Below, piece by piece: positions 26,732 to 35,764 of a DNA stretch of 64,000 nt (within the stretch, counting starts at the first letter, position 1; every line of letters begins with the position of its first letter). The stretch covers positions 2,356,001 to 2,420,000 of the forward strand of contig CP176050.1 in NCBI GenBank assembly GCA_046199005.1, read 5' to 3'. Under the pieces are notes generated by a model. It did no database searches. It was not told where the DNA came from and saw nothing but the letters and a program-made list of their open reading frames with translations. The position numbers and the translations under genes were made by a program. The stretch comes from Ascidiimonas sp046199005 (GTDB taxonomy: Bacteria > Bacteroidota > Bacteroidia > Flavobacteriales > Flavobacteriaceae).

Positions 26732-27109
26732 ATGAGAAGAATTTTATCGCTGCTCTTTCTAGTTTTGATGGTTCAGTCTTGTTATCAAAGAGAACGGGAT
26801 TGTGAGGCATTTAAAACCGGTAAATTTTCATTTTCTTATACGCTCGACGGAAAAGAATACAACGATATTTTTATTCGCAATGACAGCCTCGAAATTACAT
26901 TTCAGGGGCAAAAAATAGATTCCTCATCAATAAGATGGGTAAATAATTGTGAATTTGTAGTTCGGAAAATCAATCCTACATCGGTTTCAGAAAAAAAAGC
27001 GATACGTATGAGAATCTTATCGACCACAGAAAACTCATATATTTTTGAATACAATATTGTAGGTGATCAAAAAAATAAACAAAGAGGAACCGCTATAAAA
27101 ATTAATTAA
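26732..27109 (+). CDS. lipoprotein of unknown function
   Basis: This 125-residue protein has a lipoprotein signal (M-R-R-I plus a hydrophobic core, then V-Q-S-C with Cys17). A mature part follows with C-E-A-F-K-T-G-K-F-S-F and alternating beta-strand pattern. It looks like a small conserved periplasmic or outer-membrane lipoprotein of Bacteroidota. The function is unknown. It ends one base before the terC-family gene, so the two form one transcript. Confidence 0.8.
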   Translation: MRRILSLLFLVLMVQSCYQRERDCEAFKTGKFSFSYTLDGKEYNDIFIRNDSLEITFQGQKIDSSSIRWVNNCEFVVRKINPTSVSEKKAIRMRILSTTENSYIFEYNIVGDQKNKQRGTAIKIN

Positions 27110-27110
27110 T

Positions 27111-27920
27111 ATGTTTGAGATTTTTGCGAGTGCAGACGCATGGGTTGCGCTGCTTACCCTTACCTTTCTGGAAATCGTGCTGGGAATAGATAATATTGTC
27201 TTTATATCGATCGCAGCTAATAAATTACCCAAAGAGCAACAGAGAAAAGCTACTAATATTGGGCTTCTTCTGGCGATGGCTCAGCGTATCATACTCCTTT
27301 TTGCGATATCATTTCTTGTGAGTTTAAAGAATCCGTTTTATTACATTGATAATTCATGGCTTCATCTTGGTATTAGCGGTCAAGGTATTATTCTCTTTGT
27401 AGGAGGGCTATTTCTCATTTATAAAAGTACGTCTGAAATTCACGAGAAGGTTGAGATACCTGATCACGATGTAAATGAAATTAAAAACAAAAAAATCAAC
27501 TCGCTAAAGCAAGCGATCGTTCAGATCATCATTATTGATTTCATATTTAGTATAGATTCGATACTTACAGCAGTTGGGATGACGAATGGTATCTCCGATA
27601 ATCCTGACCATGCATTAATTCTTATGATTACAGCGGTAGTTATTTCCATAATTGTGATGATGGTATTTGCGAATCCGGTTCGGGAATTTATTAACAAACA
27701 CCCTTCTATTCAACTTCTCGGACTCGCATTTCTTATTTTGATCGGTTTCATGCTGATAGCAGAATCAGCACATCTTTCGCATGCAAGGATCTTTGGTCAG
27801 GAAATAGGCGCAGTACCAAAAGGGTACTTATACTTTGCGATCGCTTTTTCACTTCTGGTCGAATTCCTGAATATGCGATTTAAGAAAAAGATAGCGTTGC
27901 AAGACAAAGAAGATGTATAA
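27111..27920 (+). CDS. TerC-family integral membrane protein
   Basis: This 269-residue protein has seven or more hydrophobic helices. It has the TerC signature L-E-I-V-L-G-I-D-N-I-V-F-I (residues 20-32) with the membrane-embedded acidic pair, and a repeat of it as I-I-D-F-I-F-S-I-D-S-I. Such proteins are linked to manganese or other metal export, often at the membrane during secretion, and to tellurium resistance in plasmid versions. The chromosomal form here is most likely a metal exporter. A terminator follows at 27924. Confidence 0.92.
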   Translation: MFEIFASADAWVALLTLTFLEIVLGIDNIVFISIAANKLPKEQQRKATNIGLLLAMAQRIILLFAISFLVSLKNPFYYIDNSWLHLGISGQGIILFVGGLFLIYKSTSEIHEKVEIPDHDVNEIKNKKINSLKQAIVQIIIIDFIFSIDSILTAVGMTNGISDNPDHALILMITAVVISIIVMMVFANPVREFINKHPSIQLLGLAFLILIGFMLIAESAHLSHARIFGQEIGAVPKGYLYFAIAFSLLVEFLNMRFKKKIALQDKEDV

Positions 27921-27923
27921 AAA

Positions 27924-27946
27924 AATGCCCCTAACAGGGCATTTTT
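27924..27946 (+). terminator. intrinsic terminator after terC
   Basis: A 7-bp stem (AATGCCC with GGGCATT, 27924-27943) with a 6-base loop is followed by a T run. It lies directly after the terC stop. Confidence 0.85.
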
Positions 27947-28065
27947 TATTGTCACCGCCAAAGGGTCTAATATCCCTAGACTTACCTCGAAATTAAACGT
28001 TCGTTTCAAGCAAATGCCTCATGGGTTTACCTTGAGGTAGTTTACTTTCATTACTTTAGTTTAAG

Positions 28066-30693
28066 CTAATCTAATTCCATCGTAATCTGTCCCTCGTCGG
28101 TGTCATCTTTTCCCTGAGAAGGTTTTGATCCGTCCACATTTTCTTCATCTACAACTTCCATTTCTTCGGCAGGAACTTCTTCTGGTTCTTCGTATGGCAG
28201 GGAGTCTAGTGTGTTGATACTTTTTACTTTATTGTTTGTTAGTAGATTTCCCAGCGCTTTAATGCCTTTAATTGCGATAAAATCTTCGAGGTCTACCACC
28301 TGATTAGGTATGGCATCTTTTCCTCTAGGTTTTGCGAATACAACTTCTGCTACAGGTCTCCAATCGGTCGAAACAAATTCTAGGAATGTTTTAGGATGTT
28401 CTGTAATAAACATTTCTTCTTTATTCTCGTTTTCAATTAGAAAACGTTTCACCAAATAGCGCTCCTTATCTCCATCGTAATAAATAGCAGAAATAGGCTT
28501 CTTTGGATTCCACTTTTCAAGAACGATCATATCCTGGCTAAAATGTGTGGTGAGTTCTGGCATTATAGTCTTTGCTATACCCTTCTGGTCGATAATAAGC
28601 AAACGATCTTCGCCGCGGAATTCTCCCAGTAATTCTCCTCTTCCATCTACATTAAGCCGTTGTACCGTCTCATCAAACCATATTTTTCTGGGCTTTAGGG
28701 TCGAAACTCCTTTTTCTTTTAGTTCGATACGTTTCACTGCATATTTAGAAACAATGTTACCTTTTGATCCCCGACCCTTGATCAGTACATCAGCAAAGTC
28801 AATATCCCATTTCAATTTCTTAATACTTCCGGCCTGCCTAAGATGTACGGTAACCACTTCCGCTTCACCATTCGGATTGGCAGTAAAATATAAAATAGCC
28901 GATCCTTTTTTTCCTTGAGTGAGGTCATATTCCCGATCTCTGGTAACGGAGCTTACGTAAAACCGTTTAATATAGCTTGCGCCACCTTTTCCATCCTTAT
29001 AAATAAGGTTGTATATAGTTCTTTTATCTTGTTTTTTGAAAACAGCAACATGAATAATGTTCTTGCCTACAAATGTTTTATCGGTCACTTTGGTAACCAT
29101 CATTTTTCCTTCTCCCGTAAAAACGATTATATTGTCAATATCACTACAATCCGTTACGTATTCATCTCTCTTTAAAGCAGTTCCGATAAAACCTTCTTCT
29201 CTATTTACATAGAGCTTGGTGTTACGGATCACCACTTTTGTAGCTTCAATATCATCAAAGATCCTAATCTCGGTCTTTCTGCCTCTCTCCTTACCATACG
29301 TTTTTTTCAAGTTAGTAAAGTAATCAATGGCATAATCGATCAAATGCTCCAGGTGATGATTTACAGAAGCTATTTCTTCTTCAAGTGCATCTATCTTTTG
29401 CTGAGCCTTGTCGATATCAAACTTAGAAATTCTTTTAATTCTTATTTCGGTTAGCCTTACAATATCCTCTTCGGTAATAGCTCTTTTTAAATTTTTGATA
29501 TGCGGTTGTAATCCTTTGTCAATAGCAGAGATCACACCTTCCCAGGTCTCTTCTTCCTCAATATCGCGATAGATGCGATTTTCGATAAAGATGCGCTCAA
29601 GTGAGGCAAAATGCCATTGTTCCTCGAGTTCATCTCGTTGGATTTCCAGTTCCCGCCGTAGCAGATCTACTGTATTGTCTGTAGATCTCTTTAACATTTC
29701 AGAAACCCCAATAAACAGTGGTTTGTTATCTTCAATTACACAGGCCAATGGTGAAATAGATACTTCACAGTGCGTAAATGCATAGAGTGCATCCATCGTT
29801 TTGTCAGGAGATATTCCCGAAGGGAGATGCACCAGAATCTCTACCTCGGCGGCCGTATTATCTTCAATCTTTTTAATCTTAATTTTTCCTTTGTCGTTCG
29901 CTTTAAGGATAGAATCAATTAAAGAAGAAGTGTTCGTTGCATAAGGTATTTCGGTGATCACAAGCGTGTTCTTATCACGCTGCGAAATTCTGGCACGTAC
30001 TCGCACCTTTCCACCGCGTTGCCCGTCGTTGTAATTGGAAACATCCATGATCCCGGCGGTGGGAAAATCCGGATAAATTTCAAATCTCTTACCTTTCAAA
30101 TGCTTTATCGAAGCATCTATAAGTTCGACGAAGTTATGCGGAAGTATTTTCGTGGATAGGCCCACAGCAATACCTTCTGCACCTTGAGCCAAAAGCATTG
30201 GGAATTTTACCGGAAGATTTACCGGTTCTTTTTTACGGCCATCATAACTGCGCTGCCACTCTGTGATCTTAGGGCTATACACAACTTCTAACGCAAACTT
30301 TGAGAGTCTGGCCTCTATATATCTGGAAGCCGCTGCACTATCTCCTGTTAGAATATTTCCCCAGTTACCCTGAGTGTCAATGAGCAAGTCTTTTTGCCCA
30401 ATTTGTACCATTGCATCAGCAATACTTGCGTCCCCGTGCGGATGATACTGCATAGTATGCCCTACAACATTGGCAACCTTATTATAACGACCGTCATCTA
30501 ATTCTTTTAGGGAATGTAAAATACGGCGTTGCACTGGTTTAAAACCATCTTCAATAGCAGGAACGGCCCTTTCTAAAATAACGTAAGAAGCGTAATCAAG
30601 AAACCAATCCTGATACATGCCACTTACTTTTTTAATGGACTCGTTTTGTTCTTCTTCGTTCTGTTCGTTGTTTAATTCTGGGGTCTCTTCCAT
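28066..30693 (-). CDS. parC: DNA topoisomerase IV subunit A
   Basis: This 875-residue protein is the cleavage subunit that relaxes and decatenates DNA. The catalytic tyrosine is Tyr125 in A-A-S-R-Y-I-E-A-R. The winged-helix region has Y-H-P-H-G-D-A-S (83-90). A beta-pinwheel C-terminal domain (about 520-800) follows, and then an acidic tail of about 60 residues rich in Glu and Asp. The absence of a clear GyrA box and the parE neighbour favour ParC over GyrA. It is 21 bases downstream of parE and co-transcribed. Confidence 0.93.
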   Translation of the reverse strand: MEETPELNNEQNEEEQNESIKKVSGMYQDWFLDYASYVILERAVPAIEDGFKPVQRRILHSLKELDDGRYNKVANVVGHTMQYHPHGDASIADAMVQIGQKDLLIDTQGNWGNILTGDSAAASRYIEARLSKFALEVVYSPKITEWQRSYDGRKKEPVNLPVKFPMLLAQGAEGIAVGLSTKILPHNFVELIDASIKHLKGKRFEIYPDFPTAGIMDVSNYNDGQRGGKVRVRARISQRDKNTLVITEIPYATNTSSLIDSILKANDKGKIKIKKIEDNTAAEVEILVHLPSGISPDKTMDALYAFTHCEVSISPLACVIEDNKPLFIGVSEMLKRSTDNTVDLLRRELEIQRDELEEQWHFASLERIFIENRIYRDIEEEETWEGVISAIDKGLQPHIKNLKRAITEEDIVRLTEIRIKRISKFDIDKAQQKIDALEEEIASVNHHLEHLIDYAIDYFTNLKKTYGKERGRKTEIRIFDDIEATKVVIRNTKLYVNREEGFIGTALKRDEYVTDCSDIDNIIVFTGEGKMMVTKVTDKTFVGKNIIHVAVFKKQDKRTIYNLIYKDGKGGASYIKRFYVSSVTRDREYDLTQGKKGSAILYFTANPNGEAEVVTVHLRQAGSIKKLKWDIDFADVLIKGRGSKGNIVSKYAVKRIELKEKGVSTLKPRKIWFDETVQRLNVDGRGELLGEFRGEDRLLIIDQKGIAKTIMPELTTHFSQDMIVLEKWNPKKPISAIYYDGDKERYLVKRFLIENENKEEMFITEHPKTFLEFVSTDWRPVAEVVFAKPRGKDAIPNQVVDLEDFIAIKGIKALGNLLTNNKVKSINTLDSLPYEEPEEVPAEEMEVVDEENVDGSKPSQGKDDTDEGQITMELD

Positions 30694-30714
30694 TTAAGGA
30701 ATAAAATTTATGTT

Positions 30715-32568
30715 TTAGTTTTCTTCAATTACGTCGAGTTCTACCTTCAAATTATTTATAATGAATTCCTGCCGGTCGGGAGTGTTTTTACCCATGTAGA
30801 ATTGCAACAGGTTTTCAATAGACATTGCCCTATCCAGCATTACCGGGTCTAACCGTATATCGTCTCCTATAAAATGCTTGAACTCATCTGGAGAGATCTC
30901 TCCAAGACCCTTGAATCGAGTGATTTCTGGCTTTCCTTTTAATTTGGCAATTGCATTACGTTTTTCTTCTTCACTATAACAATAAATCGTTTCTTTCTTA
31001 TTACGAACCCTGAATAAAGGCGTCTGCAGAATGTACAGATGACCTTCTTTGATCATCTCAGGAAAAAATTGTAAAAAGAAGGTGATCAATAATAATCTGA
31101 TATGCATACCGTCTACGTCTGCATCCGTAGCTATTACAATGTTGTTGTACCGCAAATTTTCCATGGAATCCTCAATGTTCAAGGCCGCCTGAAGCAAATT
31201 GAATTCTTCATTCTCGTAGACTATCTTTTTTGACATTCCGTAAGAATTGAGCGGTTTCCCTCGAAGGCTGAATACAGCCTGCGTATTTACATCTCTGGAT
31301 TTGGTAATAGAACCGGATGCAGAATCGCCCTCTGTAATGAATAGGGTGCTGTTAAGTCTTCTATCGTCTTTTAGATCTGATAAATGTACTCTGCAATCCC
31401 GAAGTTTTTTGTTGTGCAGACTTGCTTTTTTTGCCCTTTCCCGAGCCAATTTTTTAATACCCGACAACTCTTTTCGTTCGCGCTCTGCCTGGAGTATTTT
31501 TTTAAGCAATGCTTCTGCTACCTGTGGATTTTTATGCAGAAAATTGTCTAATTGAGTCCCTACAAAATCGTTTACAAATGTCCGAACTGTAGGAAGATCG
31601 CCTCCCATGTCTGTGGAGCCGAGTTTTGTTTTTGTCTGACTTTCAAAAACAGGTTCCATCACCTTAATGGAAACTGCTGCAATTATTGATTTTCGAACAT
31701 CGGAAGCATCAAAATTCTTATTGTAAAAATCCCTAGCAGTCTTGACGATCGCTTCTCGAAACGCAGACAAGTGAGTACCTCCTTGGGTGGTATTCTGTCC
31801 GTTTACAAAAGAATGATACTCCTCGCTATATTGTGTGCGACTGTGTGTAATAGCTATTTCTATATCTTCCGCCTTCAAATGCACAATTGGATATAACATA
31901 TCGTCTTTATTGGTCGTATCCAACAACAGATCTTTAAGTCCGTTTTCTGAATAGAACTTCTGTCCATTAAAAACGATGGTTAATCCAGGATTCAGATATA
32001 CGTAGTTGCGCAGCATTTTCTCTACGTATTCTACCCGATATTTGAAATGTTTAAAAATGCTCTCGTCCGGTCTAAAAGACACCTTCGTCCCTCTTCGACG
32101 TGTAGTGCTTTGCACCTCCTCTTCATTAATAAGTTCCCCTTTCTCAAATTCGGCTGCCTTGCTCTGATTGTCTCTGTTTGATTCTACCCTAAAATACGTT
32201 GAAAGAGCGTTTACGGCTTTTGTACCGACACCGTTTAGTCCGACCGATTTTTTAAAAGCACGACTATCGTATTTACCACCGGTATTCATTTTCGAAACTA
32301 CATCGACCACTTTTCCCAATGGTATACCTCTACCATAGTCTCGAACGGTGACCTGTCCTTCTTTGATAGCTATCTCTATAGTTTTTCCTGCACCCATGAC
32401 AAACTCATCGATACAGTTATCCAGTACTTCTTTTAAAAGAATATATATTCCGTCATCGGCAGAAGAGCCATCACCCAGTTTTCCAATATACATACCGGGT
32501 CGCATTCTAATATGTTCTTTCCAGTCAAGAGACCGGATATTGTCTTCGGTATATTGGGTTTCTGCCAT
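30715..32568 (-). CDS. parE: DNA topoisomerase IV subunit B
   Basis: This 617-residue protein is the ATPase subunit. It has the GHKL ATP-binding motifs (E-V-L-D-N-C-I-D-E near residue 47 and D-Y-G-R-G-I-P near 77). The TOPRIM region holds T-E-G-D-S-A-S-G-S (around 415) and D-A-D-V-D-G-M-H-I (around 490) for metal binding. Length fits ParE rather than the longer GyrB. It precedes parC in one operon, with a 454-base non-coding spacer upstream. Confidence 0.94.
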   Translation of the reverse strand: MAETQYTEDNIRSLDWKEHIRMRPGMYIGKLGDGSSADDGIYILLKEVLDNCIDEFVMGAGKTIEIAIKEGQVTVRDYGRGIPLGKVVDVVSKMNTGGKYDSRAFKKSVGLNGVGTKAVNALSTYFRVESNRDNQSKAAEFEKGELINEEEVQSTTRRRGTKVSFRPDESIFKHFKYRVEYVEKMLRNYVYLNPGLTIVFNGQKFYSENGLKDLLLDTTNKDDMLYPIVHLKAEDIEIAITHSRTQYSEEYHSFVNGQNTTQGGTHLSAFREAIVKTARDFYNKNFDASDVRKSIIAAVSIKVMEPVFESQTKTKLGSTDMGGDLPTVRTFVNDFVGTQLDNFLHKNPQVAEALLKKILQAERERKELSGIKKLARERAKKASLHNKKLRDCRVHLSDLKDDRRLNSTLFITEGDSASGSITKSRDVNTQAVFSLRGKPLNSYGMSKKIVYENEEFNLLQAALNIEDSMENLRYNNIVIATDADVDGMHIRLLLITFFLQFFPEMIKEGHLYILQTPLFRVRNKKETIYCYSEEEKRNAIAKLKGKPEITRFKGLGEISPDEFKHFIGDDIRLDPVMLDRAMSIENLLQFYMGKNTPDRQEFIINNLKVELDVIEEN

Positions 32569-33022
32569 ATGAATAAAGATTTCGCGGGTACTGCGCTAAG
32601 ATAACAACTGTGCTATGAATATAAAACAGGTCTCATATAAATTAATTAACAATAAGGCGAACTTTAATGTTAAGAACCTTAAAATTAAGAAGATTGCTTC
32701 CGGCGAAAAGCAATTCTAATTGAAAACAGCAAAAAAATCCAAGCATTTACTGAAAAAGACGTGCGCTCGACCTTAATTAAGTACCGTTCGGTATATTCGG
32801 TACAATTAAATCTAAGTTTACTAGAATGAGCCGGCTGGACACTAAAAGCTGTTTTGCGAAAAAATAAGTGGAGAGCATCGGTTTGAATATTTTCACAGTT
32901 TCCTTTGAATTACAATTCAGTATACCTATCTACTTTTATCTATTTATTTAAAGTATGCTATCTCAAATTATCGCTAGTCTAAAGTTAGTAAATATTACCT
33001 TAGATTACTAGATGGTTTAATT
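32569..33022. other. 454-base non-coding spacer between parE and ychF
   Basis: No credible gene is seen. It is A/T-rich and contains an inverted repeat, GTACCG (32781-32786) with CGGTAC (32798-32803), flanked by TTAATT on the left and AATTAA on the right. It must carry the parE promoter at its left end, but I cannot point to a clear -7 box. Confidence 0.5.
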
Positions 33023-34114
33023 CTAAACGTTAAATCTAAAATGCATCACATCGCCATCTTTAACAATGTATTCTTTTCCTTCCACTCGCATTTTCCCTGC
33101 TTCCTTCACCTTGGCTTCACTTCCATAATTTACATAATCATCGTAAGCGATCACCTCTGCTCTAATAAATCCTTTTTCAAAATCTGTATGAATTACCCCG
33201 GCACTTTGAGGTGCAGTAGACCCTACAGGAATCGTCCATGCCCTTACTTCTTTTACGCCTGCCGTGAAATAGGTTTGCAGATCTAATAATTTATAAGCTG
33301 CACGGATTAGCTTAGCAGCTCCTGGTTCTTCCAGACCTATATCTTCCAGAAACATTTGTCTTTCCTCGTAACTTTCCAGTTCTGCAATATCTGCCTCTAT
33401 AGCTACCGCCAATACGATCACCTCTGCATTCTCCCCTTTTATCGCTTCTTTTACTTTGTCGACATATTGATTGCCATCTTTTGCCGAAGCTTCATCGACA
33501 TTACATACATAAAGTATTGGTTTTGCCGTTAACAACTGAAATCCTCGTATTATATCTTCTTCATCTTCAGACACTTCTACCGACCTGGCTGAAGTACCAC
33601 TTTCAAGAGCAGATTTGAATTTTTGTAATACCCCCTGTTCTTTTAATGCTTGTTTATCTCCTGTTTTTGCAGCGCGATTTACCTTCTCCAAACGTTTTTC
33701 AACTGTCTCCAGATCTTTAAGTTGCAGTTCAATATCGATGGTTTCCTTATCTCTAATAGGATCTACACTCCCATCTACGTGCACTATGTTGTCATTTTCG
33801 AAACAGCGCAATACGTGAATGATGGCATTACACTCCCGAATATTTCCCAAAAACTGATTTCCTAATCCTTCACCCTTACTGGCACCCTTAACCAATCCCG
33901 CGATGTCTACGATCTCTACTGTGGCAGGCACTACCCTTTCTGGGTTTACCAGTTTTTCCAATTCCTGCAATCTCGAATCTGGCACATTCACCACTCCTAA
34001 ATTGGGTTCTATGGTACAAAACGGAAAATTAGCACTTTGTGCTTTCGCATTTGATAAACAATTAAACAGAGTAGATTTTCCAACATTCGGTAGGCCTACG
34101 ATTCCAGCTTTCAT
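33023..34114 (-). CDS. ychF: redox-regulated ATPase YchF (OLA1-like)
   Basis: This 363-residue P-loop protein of the Obg-related family has G-L-P-N-V-G-K-S-T at residues 7-15. The N-K-x-D motif is replaced by N-V-D-E, typical of ATP-preferring YchF. A C-terminal TGS domain carries T-D-F-E-K-G-F-I-R-A-E. Full length. It binds ribosomes and affects the stress response in other bacteria. A -7 box lies at 34135-34142, so it starts a single-gene transcript. Confidence 0.95.
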   Translation of the reverse strand: MKAGIVGLPNVGKSTLFNCLSNAKAQSANFPFCTIEPNLGVVNVPDSRLQELEKLVNPERVVPATVEIVDIAGLVKGASKGEGLGNQFLGNIRECNAIIHVLRCFENDNIVHVDGSVDPIRDKETIDIELQLKDLETVEKRLEKVNRAAKTGDKQALKEQGVLQKFKSALESGTSARSVEVSEDEEDIIRGFQLLTAKPILYVCNVDEASAKDGNQYVDKVKEAIKGENAEVIVLAVAIEADIAELESYEERQMFLEDIGLEEPGAAKLIRAAYKLLDLQTYFTAGVKEVRAWTIPVGSTAPQSAGVIHTDFEKGFIRAEVIAYDDYVNYGSEAKVKEAGKMRVEGKEYIVKDGDVMHFRFNV

Positions 34115-34134
34115 TCATTTATTTTTTAGAGGTG

Positions 34135-34142
34135 CAAATGTA
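34135..34142 (-). promoter_or_regulatory. Bacteroidota -7 box of ychF
   Basis: The minus strand reads TACATTTG followed by C, matching TAnnTTTG, 20 bases upstream of the ychF start. Confidence 0.6.
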
Positions 34143-34156
34143 GTAAATTTAGGTAA

Positions 34157-34181
34157 TAAAAAAACCGGGCATTTGCCCGGT
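34157..34181 (-). terminator. intrinsic terminator after the ferredoxin gene
   Basis: On the minus strand, a 7-bp GC-rich stem (ACCGGGC with GCCCGGT and a 4-base loop, 34164-34181) precedes a T run. It lies 21 bases past the ferredoxin stop. Confidence 0.85.
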
Positions 34182-34202
34182 GTAATTATATGAAAATTGC
34201 AC

Positions 34203-34553
34203 TTATTCCGGGTGCATAAATTGTTGCTTTCCAAGCAGCACTTCTTCTGTTTCTACATGATCTTCATCAGGTACACAGCAGTCCACGGGACAAACAGCAG
34301 CACATTGCGGCTCGTCATGAAATCCTTTACATTCTGTACACTTATCAGGAACGATATAATAGTATTCATCTGAAACGGGAGTTTGAGCTTCATCTGCATT
34401 CACTTGCTTTCCATCAGGCAAAACAACATCTCCACTCAGAGACGTTCCGTCGCTGTAGCGCCAATCATCTGCTCCTTCATAAATTGCCGTATTAGGACAT
34501 TCTGGTTCGCATGCTCCACAATTAATACATTCGTCTGTTATAATGATAGCCAT
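34203..34553 (-). CDS. 2[4Fe-4S] ferredoxin
   Basis: With the ATG at 34553 the protein has 116 residues. An upstream ATG at 34580 would add nine basic residues and is less likely. The first cluster motif is Cys9-x2-Cys12-x2-Cys15-x3-Cys19-Pro. The second is Cys72-x2-Cys75-x8-Cys84-x3-Cys88-Pro, the longer spacing of Allochromatium-type ferredoxins. A loop of about 45 residues separates them. It is an electron carrier, and the partner enzyme is not evident here. It is divergent from the acyl-CoA reductase gene. Confidence 0.93.
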   Translation of the reverse strand: MAIIITDECINCGACEPECPNTAIYEGADDWRYSDGTSLSGDVVLPDGKQVNADEAQTPVSDEYYYIVPDKCTECKGFHDEPQCAAVCPVDCCVPDEDHVETEEVLLGKQQFMHPE

Positions 34554-34577
34554 AGCTTTTTCTTTTTTACTTTTACA

Positions 34578-34585
34578 CAAAAATA
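34578..34585 (-). promoter_or_regulatory. Bacteroidota -7 box of ferredoxin gene
   Basis: The minus strand reads TATTTTTG, 24 bases before the ATG at 34553. Its position supports that start over 34580. Confidence 0.55.
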
Positions 34586-34613
34586 AGTTGCAACGCTATA
34601 ATAGCCAAATATA

Positions 34614-35690
34614 ATGAGTAAATTAAGGAAACGATTAACAGCTTTTGTTAAATTAGGTGATTTTTTACGTTTTTTTTCAGATAATAATTACAAAAACGAA
34701 ATCGATGCCACAAATGCGCATGAGTTTCAAGAAAAACTGAACAAACAAATAGACAGGGCTGCTCTTGCAAATGGATGGTTTACGAAAGAAAACATAAGGT
34801 TTACCTTAAAGCATTGGGGAGATCTGTTGACAGAGAAAAACCTGAATAGCTGGATCAGCTCTTATACTATTGATGAGCATACACTCAAAAATGTTGCTAT
34901 TGTGATGGCAGGTAACATCCCACTCGTGGGCTTTCATGATTTTTTATGTGTGCTTCTCACAGGTCATAACGTTCTCGTTAAACAGTCTTCATCAGATCAA
35001 TTCTTGCTACCGCTTATTGCGAAATACCTTGTAAAAGTCGAACCTGATTTCAACGGAGCCATTGAATTTACTGAAAAACAACTTGAAAAATTCGATGCTG
35101 TAATCGCCACCGGAAGCGATAATACCGCAAGATACTTCGAATATTACTTCAAAAATAAACCACACATTATAAGAAAAAACCGAAATTCGGTGGGTATTAT
35201 TACCGGAAACGAGTCGCAAAAAGAACTCGAAGAGCTAGGAGAAGATATATTCCGCTATTTCGGTCTGGGATGCAGAAGTGTTTCAAAATTATTTGTTCCC
35301 TCAGGGTACGACTTTGATATCTTTTTCAAGGCAGTATTTCAGCAAAAAGATATTATTGATCATCATAAGTATGCAAATAATTATGACTATAACAAAGCGG
35401 TTTATTTAATGAGCCTTTTTGAAATTAAAGACAATGGATTTCTGCTATTAAAAGAGGATGAAGCATATGCATCTCCGATAGCTACGGTATTCTACGAATT
35501 CTATGATTCGAAGTTGTATTTAGAGAAACGCCTTGAGAAAGATCGTGATAAAATTCAGTGCATCGTTTCATCAGACAAATCTGAAAATCACATTCCTTTT
35601 GGAGAATCACAAAAACCGCAGTTGGATTCTTATGCAGATGGGGTCGATACTGTTGATTTCCTGTTAAAAATACCCACAAATAAATATTAA
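34614..35690 (+). CDS. LuxC-type acyl-CoA reductase
   Basis: This 358-residue protein has the aldehyde-dehydrogenase-like LuxC fold. It has the conserved V-M-A-G-N-I-P-L-V-G segment (97-106), A-T-G-S-D-N-T-A near 165, and the catalytic cysteine Cys220 in R-Y-F-G-L-G-C-R-S. LuxC enzymes reduce acyl-CoA to aldehyde with NADPH. No luciferase genes are present, so the role is probably in lipid or aldehyde metabolism. It lies upstream of serC and serA, in an order I recall as common in flavobacteria. The physiological substrate is unknown. Confidence 0.88.
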   Translation: MSKLRKRLTAFVKLGDFLRFFSDNNYKNEIDATNAHEFQEKLNKQIDRAALANGWFTKENIRFTLKHWGDLLTEKNLNSWISSYTIDEHTLKNVAIVMAGNIPLVGFHDFLCVLLTGHNVLVKQSSSDQFLLPLIAKYLVKVEPDFNGAIEFTEKQLEKFDAVIATGSDNTARYFEYYFKNKPHIIRKNRNSVGIITGNESQKELEELGEDIFRYFGLGCRSVSKLFVPSGYDFDIFFKAVFQQKDIIDHHKYANNYDYNKAVYLMSLFEIKDNGFLLLKEDEAYASPIATVFYEFYDSKLYLEKRLEKDRDKIQCIVSSDKSENHIPFGESQKPQLDSYADGVDTVDFLLKIPTNKY

Positions 35691-35764
35691 TTTGATAACA
35701 GTTATTCAATTAGAAATTAGCAACTTTGCACTTCGATTAATTCGTTTAGTATTATACTGATCAT

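Noticed and set aside
26263..27920. XRE-lipoprotein-TerC as a defence or toxin-antitoxin module
   Set aside because: No toxin fold is seen, TerC is a transporter, and the regulator has a normal divergent-promoter layout.
27950..28065. Possible small RNA or hairpin between terC and parC (short palindromes such as AAACGTTCGTTT)
   Set aside because: The palindromes are short and weak, and the segment is just the convergent spacer between two genes.
35007..35219. Numerous frames on the opposite strand of strong genes, such as those opposite the acyl-CoA reductase
   Set aside because: They lie fully inside well-supported genes in another frame and lack signals, promoters and recognisable domains.
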